From positions 39,515,722-39,579,721 of the forward strand of contig NC_133776.1 of NCBI RefSeq assembly GCF_003597395.2: 64,000 bases of DNA, given 5' to 3'. The notes below the pieces were generated by a model, which saw only the letters and a list, made by a program, of their open reading frames with translations, did not search any database and was not told the DNA's origin. Shown one piece after another: positions 25,321 through 37,622 of this stretch; position 1 is the first letter of the stretch; every line of letters begins with the position of its first letter. This DNA comes from Chelonoidis abingdonii. Taxonomy: Eukaryota; Chordata; Testudines; Testudinidae. Position numbers and translations under genes: made by a program.

Positions 25321-25354
25321 ACACACACACACATACACACACACACACACACAT
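25321..25354. repeat. (AC)n microsatellite
   Basis: About 16 AC units with one AT interruption, read directly. Confidence 0.9.
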
Positions 25355-25790
25355 ATTGCTTCTCTGTTCAGATATGTAGTTTGGATAATAGATCTCAGTG
25401 TATCTATCGTATGTAGCTGTCATATAAGACATGCAATACAAAATGGTGTGGTGTCACACCACATCATCATGATTAGATGTAGTATAAGGTATATTACTAC
25501 AAGGGAGACCTTTAAAGGAGGCTGTAAGCCAAGCATGGCTGAGGCTTAGTGCGTAATTTTTGCCAGAGCTGAGCCCTGGCACTGCTAGGCTTGGCAGTTC
25601 ATAGCCTTGGCACCTCTGAGTTTGCTGCATCAGTTATGAATGTAAAAAAACTGCTTGAGCCCGGGCACCTAATTGCTTAAGCTCTTGCCCCACTTTCATT
25701 ACAAATTAATCACTGCCAGCGCTTGTCAGCATGTAACAGAGGCATTCTGGGAGATGTAGTCTGGAGGGACAGACATAGGGTGTAGAAGTA

Positions 25791-25942
25791 GGGTGACCAG
25801 ATGTCCCAGTTGTATAGGGACAGTCCCAATATTTGGGGCTTCATCTTATATAGGTGCCTATTATCCCCCCCCCCCCCCCCCCCCCATCCTCCCCACAGCC
25901 CATCCCCTGTCCTGATTTTTCACACTTACTGTCTGGTCACCC
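25791..25942. mobile_element. MITE with GGGTGACCAGA termini and TA TSD
   Basis: The 152-bp element starts GGGTGACCAGATGTCCC and ends with the inverted TCTGGTCACCC. TA flanks both sides (25789-25790 and 25943-25944). The TA duplication suggests a mariner-type origin. It contains a run of 21 cytosines (25865-25885) in the loop. The family is common in turtles, in my recollection. Confidence 0.75.
25865..25885. repeat. Poly-C tract (21 bp)
   Basis: An uninterrupted C run inside the MITE. Its length may be unreliable, because homopolymers are a common sequencing artefact. Confidence 0.85.
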
Positions 25943-25987
25943 TAGATGGGAGGTGTAGTCCAGGATCATGTGATGTGGCAGCAGGGC

Positions 25988-26624
25988 TATATAAATCAAA
26001 TTCATTGTCCAGTTTTGGGTGATCAGCTAAGACATGGCTTGAATGGGTGCTTCTTTATTAAGAGAGCTGGGAAGGCAGCAGTGCTGTGATAAAAAGGGCA
26101 TGTGAAGGAGCCTGGAGGCAGGTGATAGGGGAGGAGCTCTAGGGTGGGGCACACAGTGCTTTGGGTATAGGACTGCTTGGTGATTCTTGGAGAGGGGCGA
26201 AAATTCAGAGAAATAGAGATGGGAGTAATAGGGAGCAGTCTTGGTATAGGACAGACTCTTGCCACATTTTAGGGTATTTTAGCCAGAGCCTGAAAAAGTT
26301 TAATTCCATGGTGTCATGAAGTGGTGGGGAGAGACCTCCCATAACAAAGCAGAGAAACTGTTTCACTCTGCAGCAATTGTAAAGGAAGGAAGACCATGGA
26401 GAACAAATGACTGTTTCTTTGGACTAGGAAAGACCAGGGACATGTTTTGTTTTGGACCCTTGGTTTCCCTAGAAGGAGGCAACTTTCCGAGGTCTCAGAT
26501 CACTCTACTGCTTAGGAGGTGGCTGTCTACCTGTGAGGGGAAACCAAGGAAGAGATTACCTGACACCAGACTGGGTAAGTGATCCTACTATAAGTATGTT
26601 TTGGGGAAACATTAAGCAAATAAA
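25988..26624 (+). other. TATA-to-AATAAA unit of unknown nature
   Basis: A canonical TATATAAAT at 25988-25996 is followed about 620 bp later by AATAAA (26619-26624) and a T-rich stretch. A strong splice-donor-like GGGTAAGT lies at 26573-26580, just before the stop of an 88-codon frame (26316-26582, starting MKWWGETSHNKAEK). The frame resembles no protein family I know. The spacing could fit an LTR-like regulatory region or a short non-coding transcript. No TSD or TG..CA ends were found. Confidence 0.25.
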
Positions 26625-26689
26625 TTTCTTTTTAAAATGGAAAACATAATTGTGTGAACTTTCACTCATTTTCAAGTTCTGACACTATC

Positions 26690-29160
26690 TTAAAATAACT
26701 GCTCAGTCCTTATTTTTCTGCATATGATTCCTTTATATGTTAGAGTCATGAAGGCCTTGCCAGTCCCTGCTCGTTTGATACTGGCAGATTGTAATTGCCA
26801 AGTCAATTCCCTCCTCTTCTAAATTAGAATTGCCTCCATTAAAAATGTATGGCAGGCAACAATCCTGCTGTTTATATCACAGGTGATCTTTCTTTCTCTA
26901 TATCAATACCATGAGACAACAAGGGTCATTGACTGAAAACAGGGCAGTGGCAGCATGTCTGAAATGCACTTCCAATAGAAGAATGACATCCCACTGTTTT
27001 CAGATAAAATGCAATAATTGCTTTCATTACAATGAGACCTTTGAGTTAGCTTTCTTTGGACAGGGATAATTAATTAAAATTTACTGGTTGTTACAAAACC
27101 TGCCATGCTTTAGTGAGTTTCCTGTGAACAAATACCTGGAAACAAGTAAAGAACACCTGAGGGGAAAGATGGGTAATGAAGGATTTCTGGGCACTGAATG
27201 ATGCCCCTAACATCCAGAAGCAAAGGCCCAAAGCCAAAAAGCCTTGTAATCAGTGTCGGTGGATTTGGAGACAAAGCAGAGAAAATGAATGGTTCACTGG
27301 ACTGGCTACTTTTCATTACATTGTGTGCATTATCTCCCTCAGGTAATGGAATCTGTCTAATCCTTTAGAACACGGGCACCTGATGCACTAGACAAATAGA
27401 GTCTATGTGGGGCAAGGGAAAGAGACAAATTTCATTGGGACCTTCCTGAATTAAATTTAATAGAATGGCACACTGCCATCTGAATGATCTTTTATGGAAT
27501 GCAAATAGGTCTGTCCATTGCCGAAAAGATGTGCATCATTCATTTTGTACTCTAAATAGGTTTTAATTTAATCAAACATTGGACCAAAGCAGACCTTGGA
27601 GAGAAATTCTGAGACTAAAGCTTTCCAAAGCTTTTTTGGAAAATTCTAAATGGCTTTGTGAGGTAGTAAATCAGCTCAATAAGCATTGGCTATACAATGT
27701 GTCTTAGTTCTGTCACAGTTGCAATAGAGTCTATTATAAAACTCAACCTTGGAAGAAAGAACCCAATATAATGTAGCCCTTCTAAAAATGAGAGAAAAAA
27801 GAGTCATCCTATGAATCACACTCTTAATCTCTGGGAAATGTGATAGTATCTTTTGAACTTTAAAATTAAAGGACAGGAGTGAAAATGGGCAGGTATTGTC
27901 AGGGATTGTGTGAAGTGATTATCCATATTTGTGTGAGAGTTATTGATAAGTGACTTTACATCTCACAGAGGACATAATTTCATAATTGTTAACAATAGAT
28001 CCACTATTAGTGCTTTTGGGATCAGCTAAAGAACTATCCACTCTGATGCAAAACTGCACTTGCTGTCTGAGCTCTAGGTTGCACTCTGACTGAATCTGGA
28101 AAAGGAGGAAGCCCTGATGATATCTTTTGGTTCAGGAGCATATGGGCTAGTATTATAGGGTGACATTCAGCTCTGTAAGGCCAGCATGAGCCCTAGGCAC
28201 TCCTTAAGCTCTATTTTGAGAAACTAAGTGGTGGGCCTCTGCAAACAGGTTAATTTAATTCTTTTTATGGGAGTTAGCAGATTTCCACCCTTTGACAGAG
28301 AGGTAGCCATTATTTACGCATCTGACTGTCATTTCTAGAATATGAAAGAGGTAAGACAAAGGAAGCAGACTTGACAAATATAGAAAATGTGGTTCACTGT
28401 AAAGATCATATGTTCTATGGCCTCTGTTTCAGTAATAACAATGGATAGATGTTACGCTTCTGCTTGTATGTGAGTTCTTGCTCCAAAAATGGTCATAGCA
28501 TTAATGTACTTTGCAACTTAACAGTTTTTCATTGTACTTGCTTGAAGTCTGAATGAGCATACTGATTGGATGAGGGGTATGATTTCAGGATGAATCATGG
28601 CTGGTGCAGGTTTTTCTGGGAGTGTTGTTAGAACACTTGGTTCCTAGGACTCCAATTGCTCAAGTGGATGGGACAGAGTTGGTTTTAACATTGTTCCTTG
28701 CCTTCAAGAACAGCTAAACTCATGGAAATAGAGGGAAAGCTCTTGTGAGCTTTGGAGTTTCAGAATCTTGTTCCAAAAGTCTTTGGGGAAACTCCATGGA
28801 TGACATTAAGCTGTGTATTCTATAGTAGGGACCTAGGGAGAGGCTACAGAATCTTTTCCTCTTAGTTGGGGGGAGGAGGCTTGGAATGGGGGAAAGGCTG
28901 CTGAGCTGTGGAAGAATATATTGCCTGGCTGTCCTCTGATCTACTTCAAAAGTTCCTGCCTCTGGAAAGAATGAGGAGCAGGATCCCACAGAGGATCAGC
29001 TCCCAGAGGCAAGGGTACTAGTGGCACATCAGTGAGGGCCCAGGTTGGGAAGAAAAAGGTAAAGAACCTTAAATAAAGCTGAGACATTCACATCAGAAAT
29101 GGTTGCTGGCGGGCCAAGGGGGCTTGGTAAAGAGAAAATATCTTGCTCCATAGGAAGCTA
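26690..29160. other. Non-coding stretch, no gene seen
   Basis: Frames up to 89 codons, no domain. No repeat recognised. Confidence 0.55.
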
Positions 29161-29164
29161 GAAT

Positions 29165-29345
29165 GAGACCAGAGTTTGTTGCTAATTAGAATTTCCAGCC
29201 TGTATGAAATTCCAATATTTCAAAACTTCTTTTACCTTCCAAATTGGGCCAAAAACTTGAAATATCAAAACTTTTTACTAAACAAAGTTCTGAATTGAAA
29301 CGTTTCAGAACTGTTAGTTGGAACAGACTCAGAATGTTTCATTTT
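29165..29345. repeat. AT-rich dispersed repeat (gaaac/ttttc type)
   Basis: The segment is built of 'aatttcc', 'aatatttcaaaac', 'gaaacgtttcagaac' and 'aatgtttcattttt' blocks. The same sequence texture recurs at 37198, 50145, 53995 and 60175, so this is probably an old dispersed family. Confidence 0.45.
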
Positions 29346-29465
29346 TGCTTGGTTTGACAGTGCCCCACAGGAGCCCTCAGTCTCCCCATCCAGACTCTCA
29401 TCCCTGTCAGAAGCTGCATATGGTAAAAGTCAACACTTAGATACCACCATAAGGTCACTGTGTCT

Positions 29466-29544
29466 TAGGGCTTGATCCAAAGCCTAATAAAGTCAATGGG
29501 AAGACTTTAATTAACTTCAGAGGGGCTTGGATTGGGTCCTGAGA
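29466..29544. mobile_element. Short palindromic MITE (gggcttgatccaaagcc)
   Basis: 'agggcttgatccaaagcc' pairs with 'gggcttggattgggtcct' around a centre of 'agtcaatgggaagactttaattaac'. It is 79 bp, one hairpin, non-coding. Confidence 0.65.
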
Positions 29545-31765
29545 TACTGGTTCTTGTATGCTTGAAGTATGCAGAAAACATGGCTCTTTCATTGGTGACC
29601 AGTGTAGCTCACTTCCAACTTCACCTGTAAGAAACTGTTCCTTCAAGGTTATTCTACTCTAGATGGGAGGTCACTGACACAGGTCTAAACGCAGTTTACA
29701 ATTAACTCTGACAAACTCAGTTTAAACACATTAGACTCTTGATGTGGATGGGAGCAAACTTCTTTAAACAGACTTTTTAAAAAAAGGCTTTCTAGCCAAG
29801 TGAGTAGTACCACATTAGCTGGTAAATTGTATTTAAACAAAGCTATATGGTTTAAAACTGCCTCCCCCACACCGCCCTCTCCCGCGAGACACACACACTC
29901 TCTGGTGTTGTTGGAGTCTAGTATTGCTTTTGTTTTTTGTGATTAAAAACTCTTCCATAGAAAACTAATGTGGGAGGCTAGGAACATTCTCACCTCTTGT
30001 TGTAATGGTAGTAGAGATATATAGATCTAAAACAGGAAGTAAGTGAAACTTTAAAAGCTGTATTCTTATGTATATACTTCATTCACAGTCTTCCTTCTTG
30101 GGTTAAATTGTGGACTTTAAAAATGATACATCTGACTATAGAACTCTCTATTTCATTTCTTACATAGCAAGTATGTCTCTAACATGCCTGGGCATATTTA
30201 TAATGTCTATCATAACAATGGAAAAATAAACAAATAGCATCAACATTCATAATCCACAAAGACATTAGCGTAGCCTGTAAGAGATGTTCCTTTGAGAAAC
30301 ACTTTCTTTTTGTAACATTTTAGAACATGGCTTATCCTTTCTAAAAGATCCAGAATATTATGCACAATCTCTTCTTGCTGGCAGCTATTCAGTTTTGTAC
30401 CCTAATCCTTTTTTTGAAAACCCCCCCAACAATCCTGAACTATAGAAGGCGGCCTTATTTACAAAGCTACGCTCCTTTATGTTAAGTGAATAAACACTAT
30501 TACAAATTAAGTCTACTGTAGAACTGCATCACTGTTTTTCTGACCGTCATTTGGGGGTTTGGTCCTGAATTTCTCCAACTTTAAATGTGCATTGACTTCC
30601 AAAGGAGTTTTGAATTTGCAGTGAATGTAGGATTGAACCTCAGTCCACAGCAGAATGCATTTGTGGGAAAAAAAGGTAGAGCTTTGCAAAAATTTCAGAG
30701 CATTCATTTTGCATATTGGAGACAAAGGCATATGGGGTGAGCAGTGTTCAGAAGACAGTTGCATGGTTGCTGCTTGTGCTGAATTGTGTCTAGAGAAGGA
30801 ATTCACCTGCAAGAAGTGTCAGTTGAGCACCATATAAGGTATTGTATTCATTTAAATACCGTAAGTGTAATTACATAAAAATTAGGAGATTGCTCTTTTA
30901 GAATGTTACTTTGCCAGTGCCCCAAGAGAAATGTTACAAGCTCAGTTTGATGGACTTGTTACTAGGTGCTCTCTAGCCTTCCATTGTTTTCTGCAAATTG
31001 CCTGTTGCCAGGATGGCTTTTATTACAATTGCAGCAAAAGTAAACACTTCAAATGCAAATAAACAAAAGTTCCATTGTTGGTGAGATCCAATCACACAGG
31101 AAATGCCAAACAAAATAACCTTCTTTAGGGTGACTGATATACATATAATTCTCTAAGCAGCCTTTTGGCTCAAGGCTCCATAAAACTGAAGCATTAATGC
31201 TCAGTGTAAAAGTGCACAAATGCATATGTCATTGATCATAGCTGTGCTCAACAGATTCCGATCCAGTGTAGAGTAAACTCTTCATGTCCTGTGACACCAG
31301 GCACTGGATTCAGTGTAAAACATGGCATGGATCTTTGGGGGGCTGGGAGCTCTGTGCTTCAGCTGGATCAACATCCATGTCCAGGAATTTATGTGGGATA
31401 TTCCCTGGACATTAGGGTAAATGAAAATCATTATTTAAATATAAAGCAACTTTATTTTTAAATATACATGTATTTTCTTTCTGTTTTAGAGACATTAGCA
31501 ATTAAAGAGGATGTTTTATGCTTGTTTTTAGTTTCCTAATTATTAGAATTTCTGATTTTATATATTGTCTTCTATGTAATTTTTCCACTTAATCGGCACC
31601 TGTGCTGGAAAGACAAGTCCAGAGCCTTACAGTCAGAACAGCACCAACTCAAACTCAAAACTGATAAGTAAAGCACCTGCGCTATATTTTCAATCAACAC
31701 CACTTTCTGATATATTAAACATTCCCCAGGTGAAGAAATGTGAAATGCTCTAAACGTCCATTAGG
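29545..31765. other. Non-coding stretch, no gene seen
   Basis: Nothing recognised. The 99-codon minus frame at 30513-30812 and the 60-codon plus frame at 30655-30837 overlap and have no features. Confidence 0.55.
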
Positions 31766-31875
31766 GCTTGCAGTCAATGAGACTTCTGCTCGAAAGTCAC
31801 ATAACTGCCTTTGAAAATCTGACATTTCAGTGTCTATATATGGGCTTAGGAGACTACCTTTTAGGCTCCTAATTT
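31766..31875. mobile_element. Decayed MITE fragment
   Basis: 'cagtcaatgagacttctgc' together with 'cctttgaaaatctgac' and 'gggcttaggagactac' are recognisable parts of a palindromic MITE whose intact form has 'ttttgaaaatctggccc' and 'gggcttaggcacctaa' arms. Confidence 0.45.
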
Positions 31876-32368
31876 TTGACAACTTTTGTGGGGGGCATGG
31901 TTTTGACAAATTATTTTTGTTAATGGATCTAAAGTTTAATCTTATCCTTGTTAACTCTGAAACAATTTTGTTTAGAACTGACAAAGAATTTGACACTAAG
32001 TACTTTTAGTAAAAATACAATTACTGTTTAATAATATTTTAATAAAAATACAATTTAATAAAAATTATACACTTGCTTAACTTTAAGTACCTCAATAGTG
32101 CCATTGAAGTCAATGGGCACTATTCATGTGTACAGAATTATATACCTACTTAATCACTTAATATATCAAGAGATCCTTAACTCTTGACATACTGTTTGAA
32201 TGTTGCAAAACTGCAATTGACAAAAAGCATCTTAGCTGTAGTAGCACCAAAAATACCCACTTATAATTTAGCTTATTATAAAGTTTAGATTAAAGGTGCA
32301 ATAGCATAAACTTTCAAATTGCTTTAAAAAGCCTCAACCTGACTTTAAATCAATGCTTTAAAGAAATT

Positions 32369-32516
32369 CAAGGAGGTCATCTAGGCCAATGCACTGCTCA
32401 AAGCAGGACCAATCCCCAGACAGATTTTTGCCTCAGATTCCTTAAGTGGCCCTGTCAAGGATTGAGTTCATAACCCTGGGTTTAGCAGAATAATGCTCAA
32501 ACCACTGAGCTATCCT
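32369..32516 (-). mobile_element. tRNA-derived SINE of the tortoise type
   Basis: On the minus strand it begins aggatagctcagtggtttga (an A-box-like tRNA 5' half). It continues with the B-box-like gggttatgaactcaatcc and then the tRNA-unrelated body 'ggggattggtcctgctttgagcag' and 'ctagatgacctcc'. This is the tRNA-Lys-related polIII SINE widespread in cryptodire turtles. It is transcribed by RNA polymerase III when active and depends on a LINE for mobility. This copy is diverged. A possible weak TSD (ctttaaa/cttaaa) flanks it. Confidence 0.85.
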
Positions 32517-32742
32517 TAAATATCTTCACCATGCTGGACATTATAGATGTTAGTGCCTCTTCAATTTGTGTATACACAGCAGTCATTCAATGGGAGAAGG
32601 ATCTGTCCCAGAATAAAACACATCATTAGTATTAACTCTCCATGGGGATAGGCTTTTTTATTTGCCTGTAAGCTTTCATTTCCTAAGCTGGGGAAGTTTG
32701 GCTGTGAAGCTATTGAACATTCACTAAATCAAGATGTAAGCC

Positions 32743-33379
32743 TATGATGAATTGGGACTGTTCTTAGTGTTTCTATCTGAATACTGTGTGGGTGCCTCAG
32801 TTTCCCCTGTGCATTTCTTAAGTTTCCAGTGTGCATAAATGGCTGATGCTCTGTCTCCTGGCAACAAATGGCTGGGGCAATGGCTAAAGGTAAACAAAGA
32901 GATCAGGTGACCTCCTGGCCGGGAAAGAGACAAAGGCCAGAAAGGAGGGGCTGGAGGAGGTTTTCAGTTGGGCGCTGGCTGGGGATGGGAAGTGAAGGCA
33001 GTTGGGGTTGTCTGGCTCACTGGGTCCCAGAATGGACGTGGCTGAGGGTTCCCGTTCTCTGCACCCACAAGCTCTGTTTTAGACCGTGTTCCTGTCATCT
33101 AATAAACCTCCATTTTACTAGCTGGCTAAGAGTCACCTCTGAATGCGAAGTGGGGGTGCAGGACCCTATGGCTTCTCCAGGACCCTGCCTGGGCAGACTC
33201 GCTGTGGGAAGCGCACGGACAGGCATATGCTGAATGCTCCAAGGTCAGACCCAGGAAGGTGAAGCTGTGCGAGCTTCTTGCCCTGAAGACAGTCTGCTCC
33301 AAGGGAAAGGAGGCTCCCCAAAGTCCTGACTGGCTTTGTGGGGAGCAGTTCCAGAGCATCATCTGGATACTCTGTGACA
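32743..33379 (+). mobile_element. Solo LTR of an endogenous retroelement
   Basis: A perfect 5-bp duplication, AAGCC, flanks it (32738-32742 and 33380-33384). The right end is TCTGTGACA. The left end reads TATGATGA where TGTGACGA is expected, so the canonical TG has become TA. A polyadenylation signal AATAAA lies at 33101-33106, which supports plus orientation. No gag/pol/env sequence adjoins it, so the element survives as one LTR, presumably after LTR-LTR recombination. I recall this LTR family from turtle genomes. Open frames inside it are LTR sequence, not genes. Confidence 0.85.
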
Positions 33380-33460
33380 AAGCCATCCCAGTAAGGTTCT
33401 GAAGTATGGGATTTGGACCTATATAAATTTAGATCTTTGGAAGAGTCAGTCCTGACTAAA

Positions 33461-33756
33461 CACTGGGCTTGTCTTCACTTGTCTTCACGTGTATGGCAAT
33501 CGATGCATCGGTGGTCAATTTAGCAGGTCTAGTGAAGACCTGTAAATCAACCACAGATCACTCTCCCGTCGACTCCTGTTCTCCACCTGAATGAGAAGCA
33601 CAGGAGGAGTCACTGGGAGAGCATCTCCTGTAGACATAGTGTAGTGTGGACCCCGTGTTAAGTAGATCTAAGTATGTCGACTTCAGCTATGTTATTCATA
33701 TAGCTGAAGTTGCGTAACTGAGATTGATTTCCTCCCGTAGTGTATAAAGGCTTTGC
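33461..33756. mobile_element. PIF/Harbinger-type MITE
   Basis: Termini CACTGGGCTTGTCTTCACT and, inverted, TAGTGTATAAAGGCTTTGC. The flanking triplets are TAA (left) and TTA (right), imperfect but of the TWA type used by PIF/Harbinger. Internal 'gtctagtgaagacct' and 'catatagctgaagt' blocks are the usual self-complementary interior. It is 296 bp with no coding capacity. Confidence 0.65.
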
Positions 33757-33759
33757 TTA

Positions 33760-34569
33760 GGCTGCTGTATGACCTTGTATGCTGCTATAGCCACTGCTGG
33801 ATGACTCACATATCAGCACTGATGACGGCTGATTTCAGAGATCCCATGCTAACATCTTCAGAGAATAGTTAGGTAATACTCACAAAACTACAAAGCTGGG
33901 AGAATAGGAGGCTTGGAATGAGGTGGGTGGAGGAATTACAATCTTGGCTAGAATAGGAGCAATGTGGGCAGCAGTGGCAGAAAGCTTTTAACCTAGTTTT
34001 GCAGTTTAGGAGCCCCAAGAGGAGTGAAGTTGACCTGAATCCATCTTGCGGATAGTGGGGGATGAAATTCAGTGAACTCCTCATTGTTACTAAGGTAGTA
34101 TTCTGAAGGGTTTTCTTCTTCCTCTCCACAGACAATGGCCATTCAGCTTGGGGTGGGAGCTGCAGCACCAGATCCTTTTGCTTCTTCCTTCCAAGTCCAG
34201 CAATAAAACCTTTTTTATAACCCATCTCTAGTTTTGCCCTGTGCCTCTTCTCCAGCATCCCTCTTGGCTTCTCTGACTGTACTGAATGGGGAAGTAAGTG
34301 GTAGGGGGAATAGATGAAGCAACTGCTGGCCACCTCTCGCTCTCCATGAGATTAGCTTGTAATGGTTAGATGGCAAAGCTGTGGATATTTCTCTCCTAAT
34401 CTTCCTCGGCATGAGGTGGGGAAAACCAACAGTGACTCACTTTTCTCTCCTCCCACATTTCCCCTGCTGCAGAGTGCCCAAGGAAGCCAAGCTGTGACTT
34501 ATTTCTCTTCTTCCTGTAGACCTCTTCTGGGGAGTGGGTGGGAAGCACAGTTATATTTGTGTTCCAGTT
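33760..34569. other. Non-coding stretch, no gene seen
   Basis: A 154-codon minus frame (33869-34333) overlaps shorter frames in other phases. It has no recognisable domain and low-complexity composition. No splice context was found to support it. Confidence 0.5.
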
Positions 34570-34797
34570 GCATCTAGCGGCCCCGAATGAGCTAAGAGCC
34601 CTTTTGTGCTAGGTTCTGTAAACAAATTGCCGGATAGTTTGGGCCCCAAGGAATTTACAGTCTAAACAGCCAAAACAAAGGGTGGGAGAGGACATAGAAA
34701 AATTAGATGACTCACTTGAGGTATGTTTATGGCAGAACTGGGAATAGAACCCAGGACAACTGACAACCAATCAAATACCCAGTCTACTAGACCATGT
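34570..34797 (-). mobile_element. MIR-like SINE with L3-type tail, full order
   Basis: On the minus strand the order is head, core, tail. The head is 'atggtctagtagactgggtatt', followed by 'ttgtcctgggttctattcccagttctgcc' (a tRNA-like B-box region). A decayed core follows, and then the tail 'gactgtaaattccttggggcc' and 'cagaacctagcacaaaagggctc'. This tail is the same as at 52310 and 58612, where it stands alone. Confidence 0.75.
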
Positions 34798-34799
34798 GT

Positions 34800-37195
34800 T
34801 AGTCATTTTAAAGCTGACTGACATCAGAATTCTGAGCCCCAGCTAGTCCAGGTAGTAAAGGAGAGCATTCTTGATCCAGAATTCAGCCCCCCTTCCCATG
34901 TACTACTACCAGCACTTGGCCACATATGGTGGGGCGGTGGTCACGCACTCTGAGGCAGAATTTAGATGCTATCTATAACATGAAACTAATCTTCAATAGT
35001 TGGAGACTACTAATATTGGAGTTAACTAGAAATCTAAATTAATTTGTTCTCCTTTCTTTTAACATATTTTTTCTTCCATTTTAATTCACTAAGTCTCGGG
35101 CCAGCATCTCTCTTCCTGAATAAACATTTACATTTACATCCTTTAATCATTTTTATTTAAAAACACAAAGAAATGCACAACCTGTTATGAATTCAAATTA
35201 AAAATGAAGTGCAATGGCAATGATTTATAGGTGGTAGAACTTAGCAGGGAAAATATACATCTTGCTTGCAGTACATCATATTCTATTCCTTTAATTTACA
35301 AGCAGGCTGTAATGTAACATTCATCATACTAAAAATACTTTAACTTCGGTTTGAAAGATTTGTTCTGGTTGAACTTCATACATCTACAAATAAATGGATT
35401 TCTTGTTTTAAATATGGGCAGCACACTATTGTGCTGCCCAGCACTGAAGAGGATATATGTGGAAAGGTTCACAAGCAGTCTGACTTTTTTTTCCCTTTGA
35501 GCCAGCCATGCATCCTTTCCTCTCGATTTCCATCCTTTCAGTGATCTGTTCCATCCCATTTGAAACATGTAAGATATCTTGAGATTCGCTGGTAATATGC
35601 AGAGCAGACTACTGAGTTTTTGCCTCTTGAAATGAAAACCTTTTTATGTCACTGCCTCATTCAAAGTACATAAGGCTACCTGCTGCCATACTGAGGGAGG
35701 AATATGGTCTGAACTATTTTAATATCCTTCTCAATTTGATATTGAGGGACAGTACAGCTCTGCAAAGAGGAAAAAAATCACAAATACACATTTCATGATA
35801 TTTTATCTGTACATAATCACAAACTATCCCCCCCATTCACAAACACACACACACACACCCTGTAATGTAGGCATAGAGGGGAAAGGTACTTGTTGAATAA
35901 ATTATTCAATAAATCTAGTAAAATCCATAACATTATTTAATATTTGACTAGTGTTAATGGATGGGTTTTTCAGTGTAACAATCTTGTTTGCAAACCAGCT
36001 GCACTGTGTACAGAGCTTACAGTTAAAGTACAAGGGCATTTTGGAGGGCATCCCTTTCTTCCTTTCCGGCTCAGTTGTGCACCTAGGCCTCAAAGCTTGT
36101 AAGCACAAAACATTCAGAGCCTCATCTGGTCAAACTGCAGACAGACACTAAGGAAAGACACTAGGAACTGCAAATTGCATGCAATGTTCAAGATTTTTTC
36201 AGGGGGTTGAAGGTGGGGTGAGCTCGGTCTCTATGCTGTTAGACTCACTTGTTTTTTGTCTCTCACTAATTCTTTTTAATATTTCCACTTTCAAAATGTG
36301 TCTTCTCTGGGATTCAACACCTGAGGTGTCCTTGCCTTGGTAGTGGTATTTAGTTTATATGAACAAAAAGACTTTGCAACGAGATAGTGCTGGGAATGGG
36401 CTGCGGGGGAGGAGGGGGAATGGTAAAGGGACGAATCCAAAGTGGGAGGAAGACAATAGACACAGAAGGGTAAAAAGGGAGTTAGAGGGAAGAGGTAAAA
36501 CCCCTCGAAGGAATGAAGAATCTTGTTCTCACCAGTCAAAAGGCTACAATAGGGAATAGCTAGAGGTGAAGAAAAGGATAAAATACAAGGTACATGAAAA
36601 CTTGCTTGTGTGCGCACGTATGTATACCACTGGATTTTGAGTTTTAGGCTCTTCTGTTATGCTGGAAGGACAGCTTAGTGGTCTATGTATCAGAGGCTTC
36701 ATGCATTGAAGCAAAGTCCACAGAAATCAATGGGAAGACAACCATTATCTGAAATCTACTCTAATACCTTTCAGGGGGCCAAATGCATTGCCTCTGTGCA
36801 TATACATTTGCATAAGATTCGAATAAGAAAACTCAGTGGTTTCTGTAATGATTACCCCCCTCACAGCTGGTACAGCTTTGAAAAGGGCATCTTCTATGAT
36901 CCTTCCCATAGCTGGTACCTTGATTTATGACATATCCAAGTTTCAGTGGAACTGACTGCCTTCTGTAAATGCCAGTAGACCACCTTGCTGCAGCAGGAAC
37001 CACCAGCAAAGGGCTTAGAATTTGAACTGAGCTTATGAAATCTCCCACAATTTTGGAACAACTGAAACTTGTGTGGGTTGAATGAAACATTTCTTTTAGA
37101 GTTCAACTATTTTGAAATATTTGTGATTTTTTAAAAATGAAATGGAAGAAAATTTTTTAAAAGTTATGAACCAAAAAATCAACCACCTTGGTTCT
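34800..37195. other. Non-coding stretch, no gene seen
   Basis: No gene. A purine-rich tract lies at 36395-36520 (gggggaggagggggaatgg). A short (AC)n lies at 35842-35858. Frames up to 108 codons lie antisense to the purine tract and look compositional. Confidence 0.55.
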
Positions 37196-37197
37196 GA

Positions 37198-37622
37198 CTA
37201 GAGCCGAGCAACAAATTTGTGTTTTTGTTCTGTAGCTGAACTGGGGGCAAAAATTTAGCTTCAAACCCAAATTGAATTTTTTCCCCCATCAACAAAATGA
37301 AGAACTCAATTTCATTTGGCTCAAATAAACCATTTTGAATATTGACAGTTTTGAAATCTTTGTTTTCATTTTTTTGGCCAAAACTATTTGAATGTGCCCC
37401 AAATTCATACGTAGTTTTAGTGCTCTGAAAAATGCTTTTTCCAGCAAACTCTCTACTTGTTGAAAAAGCTTCACCTAGCTTTAGTTGACATTCTCAAAAC
37501 AAAACACTTCATTTTTTTCCCAAAAGAAGTCAGCAAAATTGACATGAATTTGCAAAATGTTTCAATGTCACCACATCTGACTCTTTCACCAAAAAACATT
37601 GTGTCTAATTTTTGCCCAGCTC
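37198..37622. repeat. AT-rich dispersed repeat with inverted ends
   Basis: The left end 'gagccgagcaacaaattt' is roughly inverted at the right end 'taatttttgcccagctc'. The interior is rich in 'gaaattt', 'ttttggcc' and 'caaaac' blocks. This may be a non-autonomous DNA transposon of hAT kind, but no 8-bp duplication was found. Confidence 0.45.

Noticed and set aside
32501..32516. tRNA-like A box suggesting a tRNA gene
   Set aside because: The downstream sequence is the SINE body rather than a tRNA 3' half, so this is a tRNA-derived SINE.
33869..34333. 154-codon minus frame
   Set aside because: No recognisable protein features, and the region resembles ordinary non-coding sequence.
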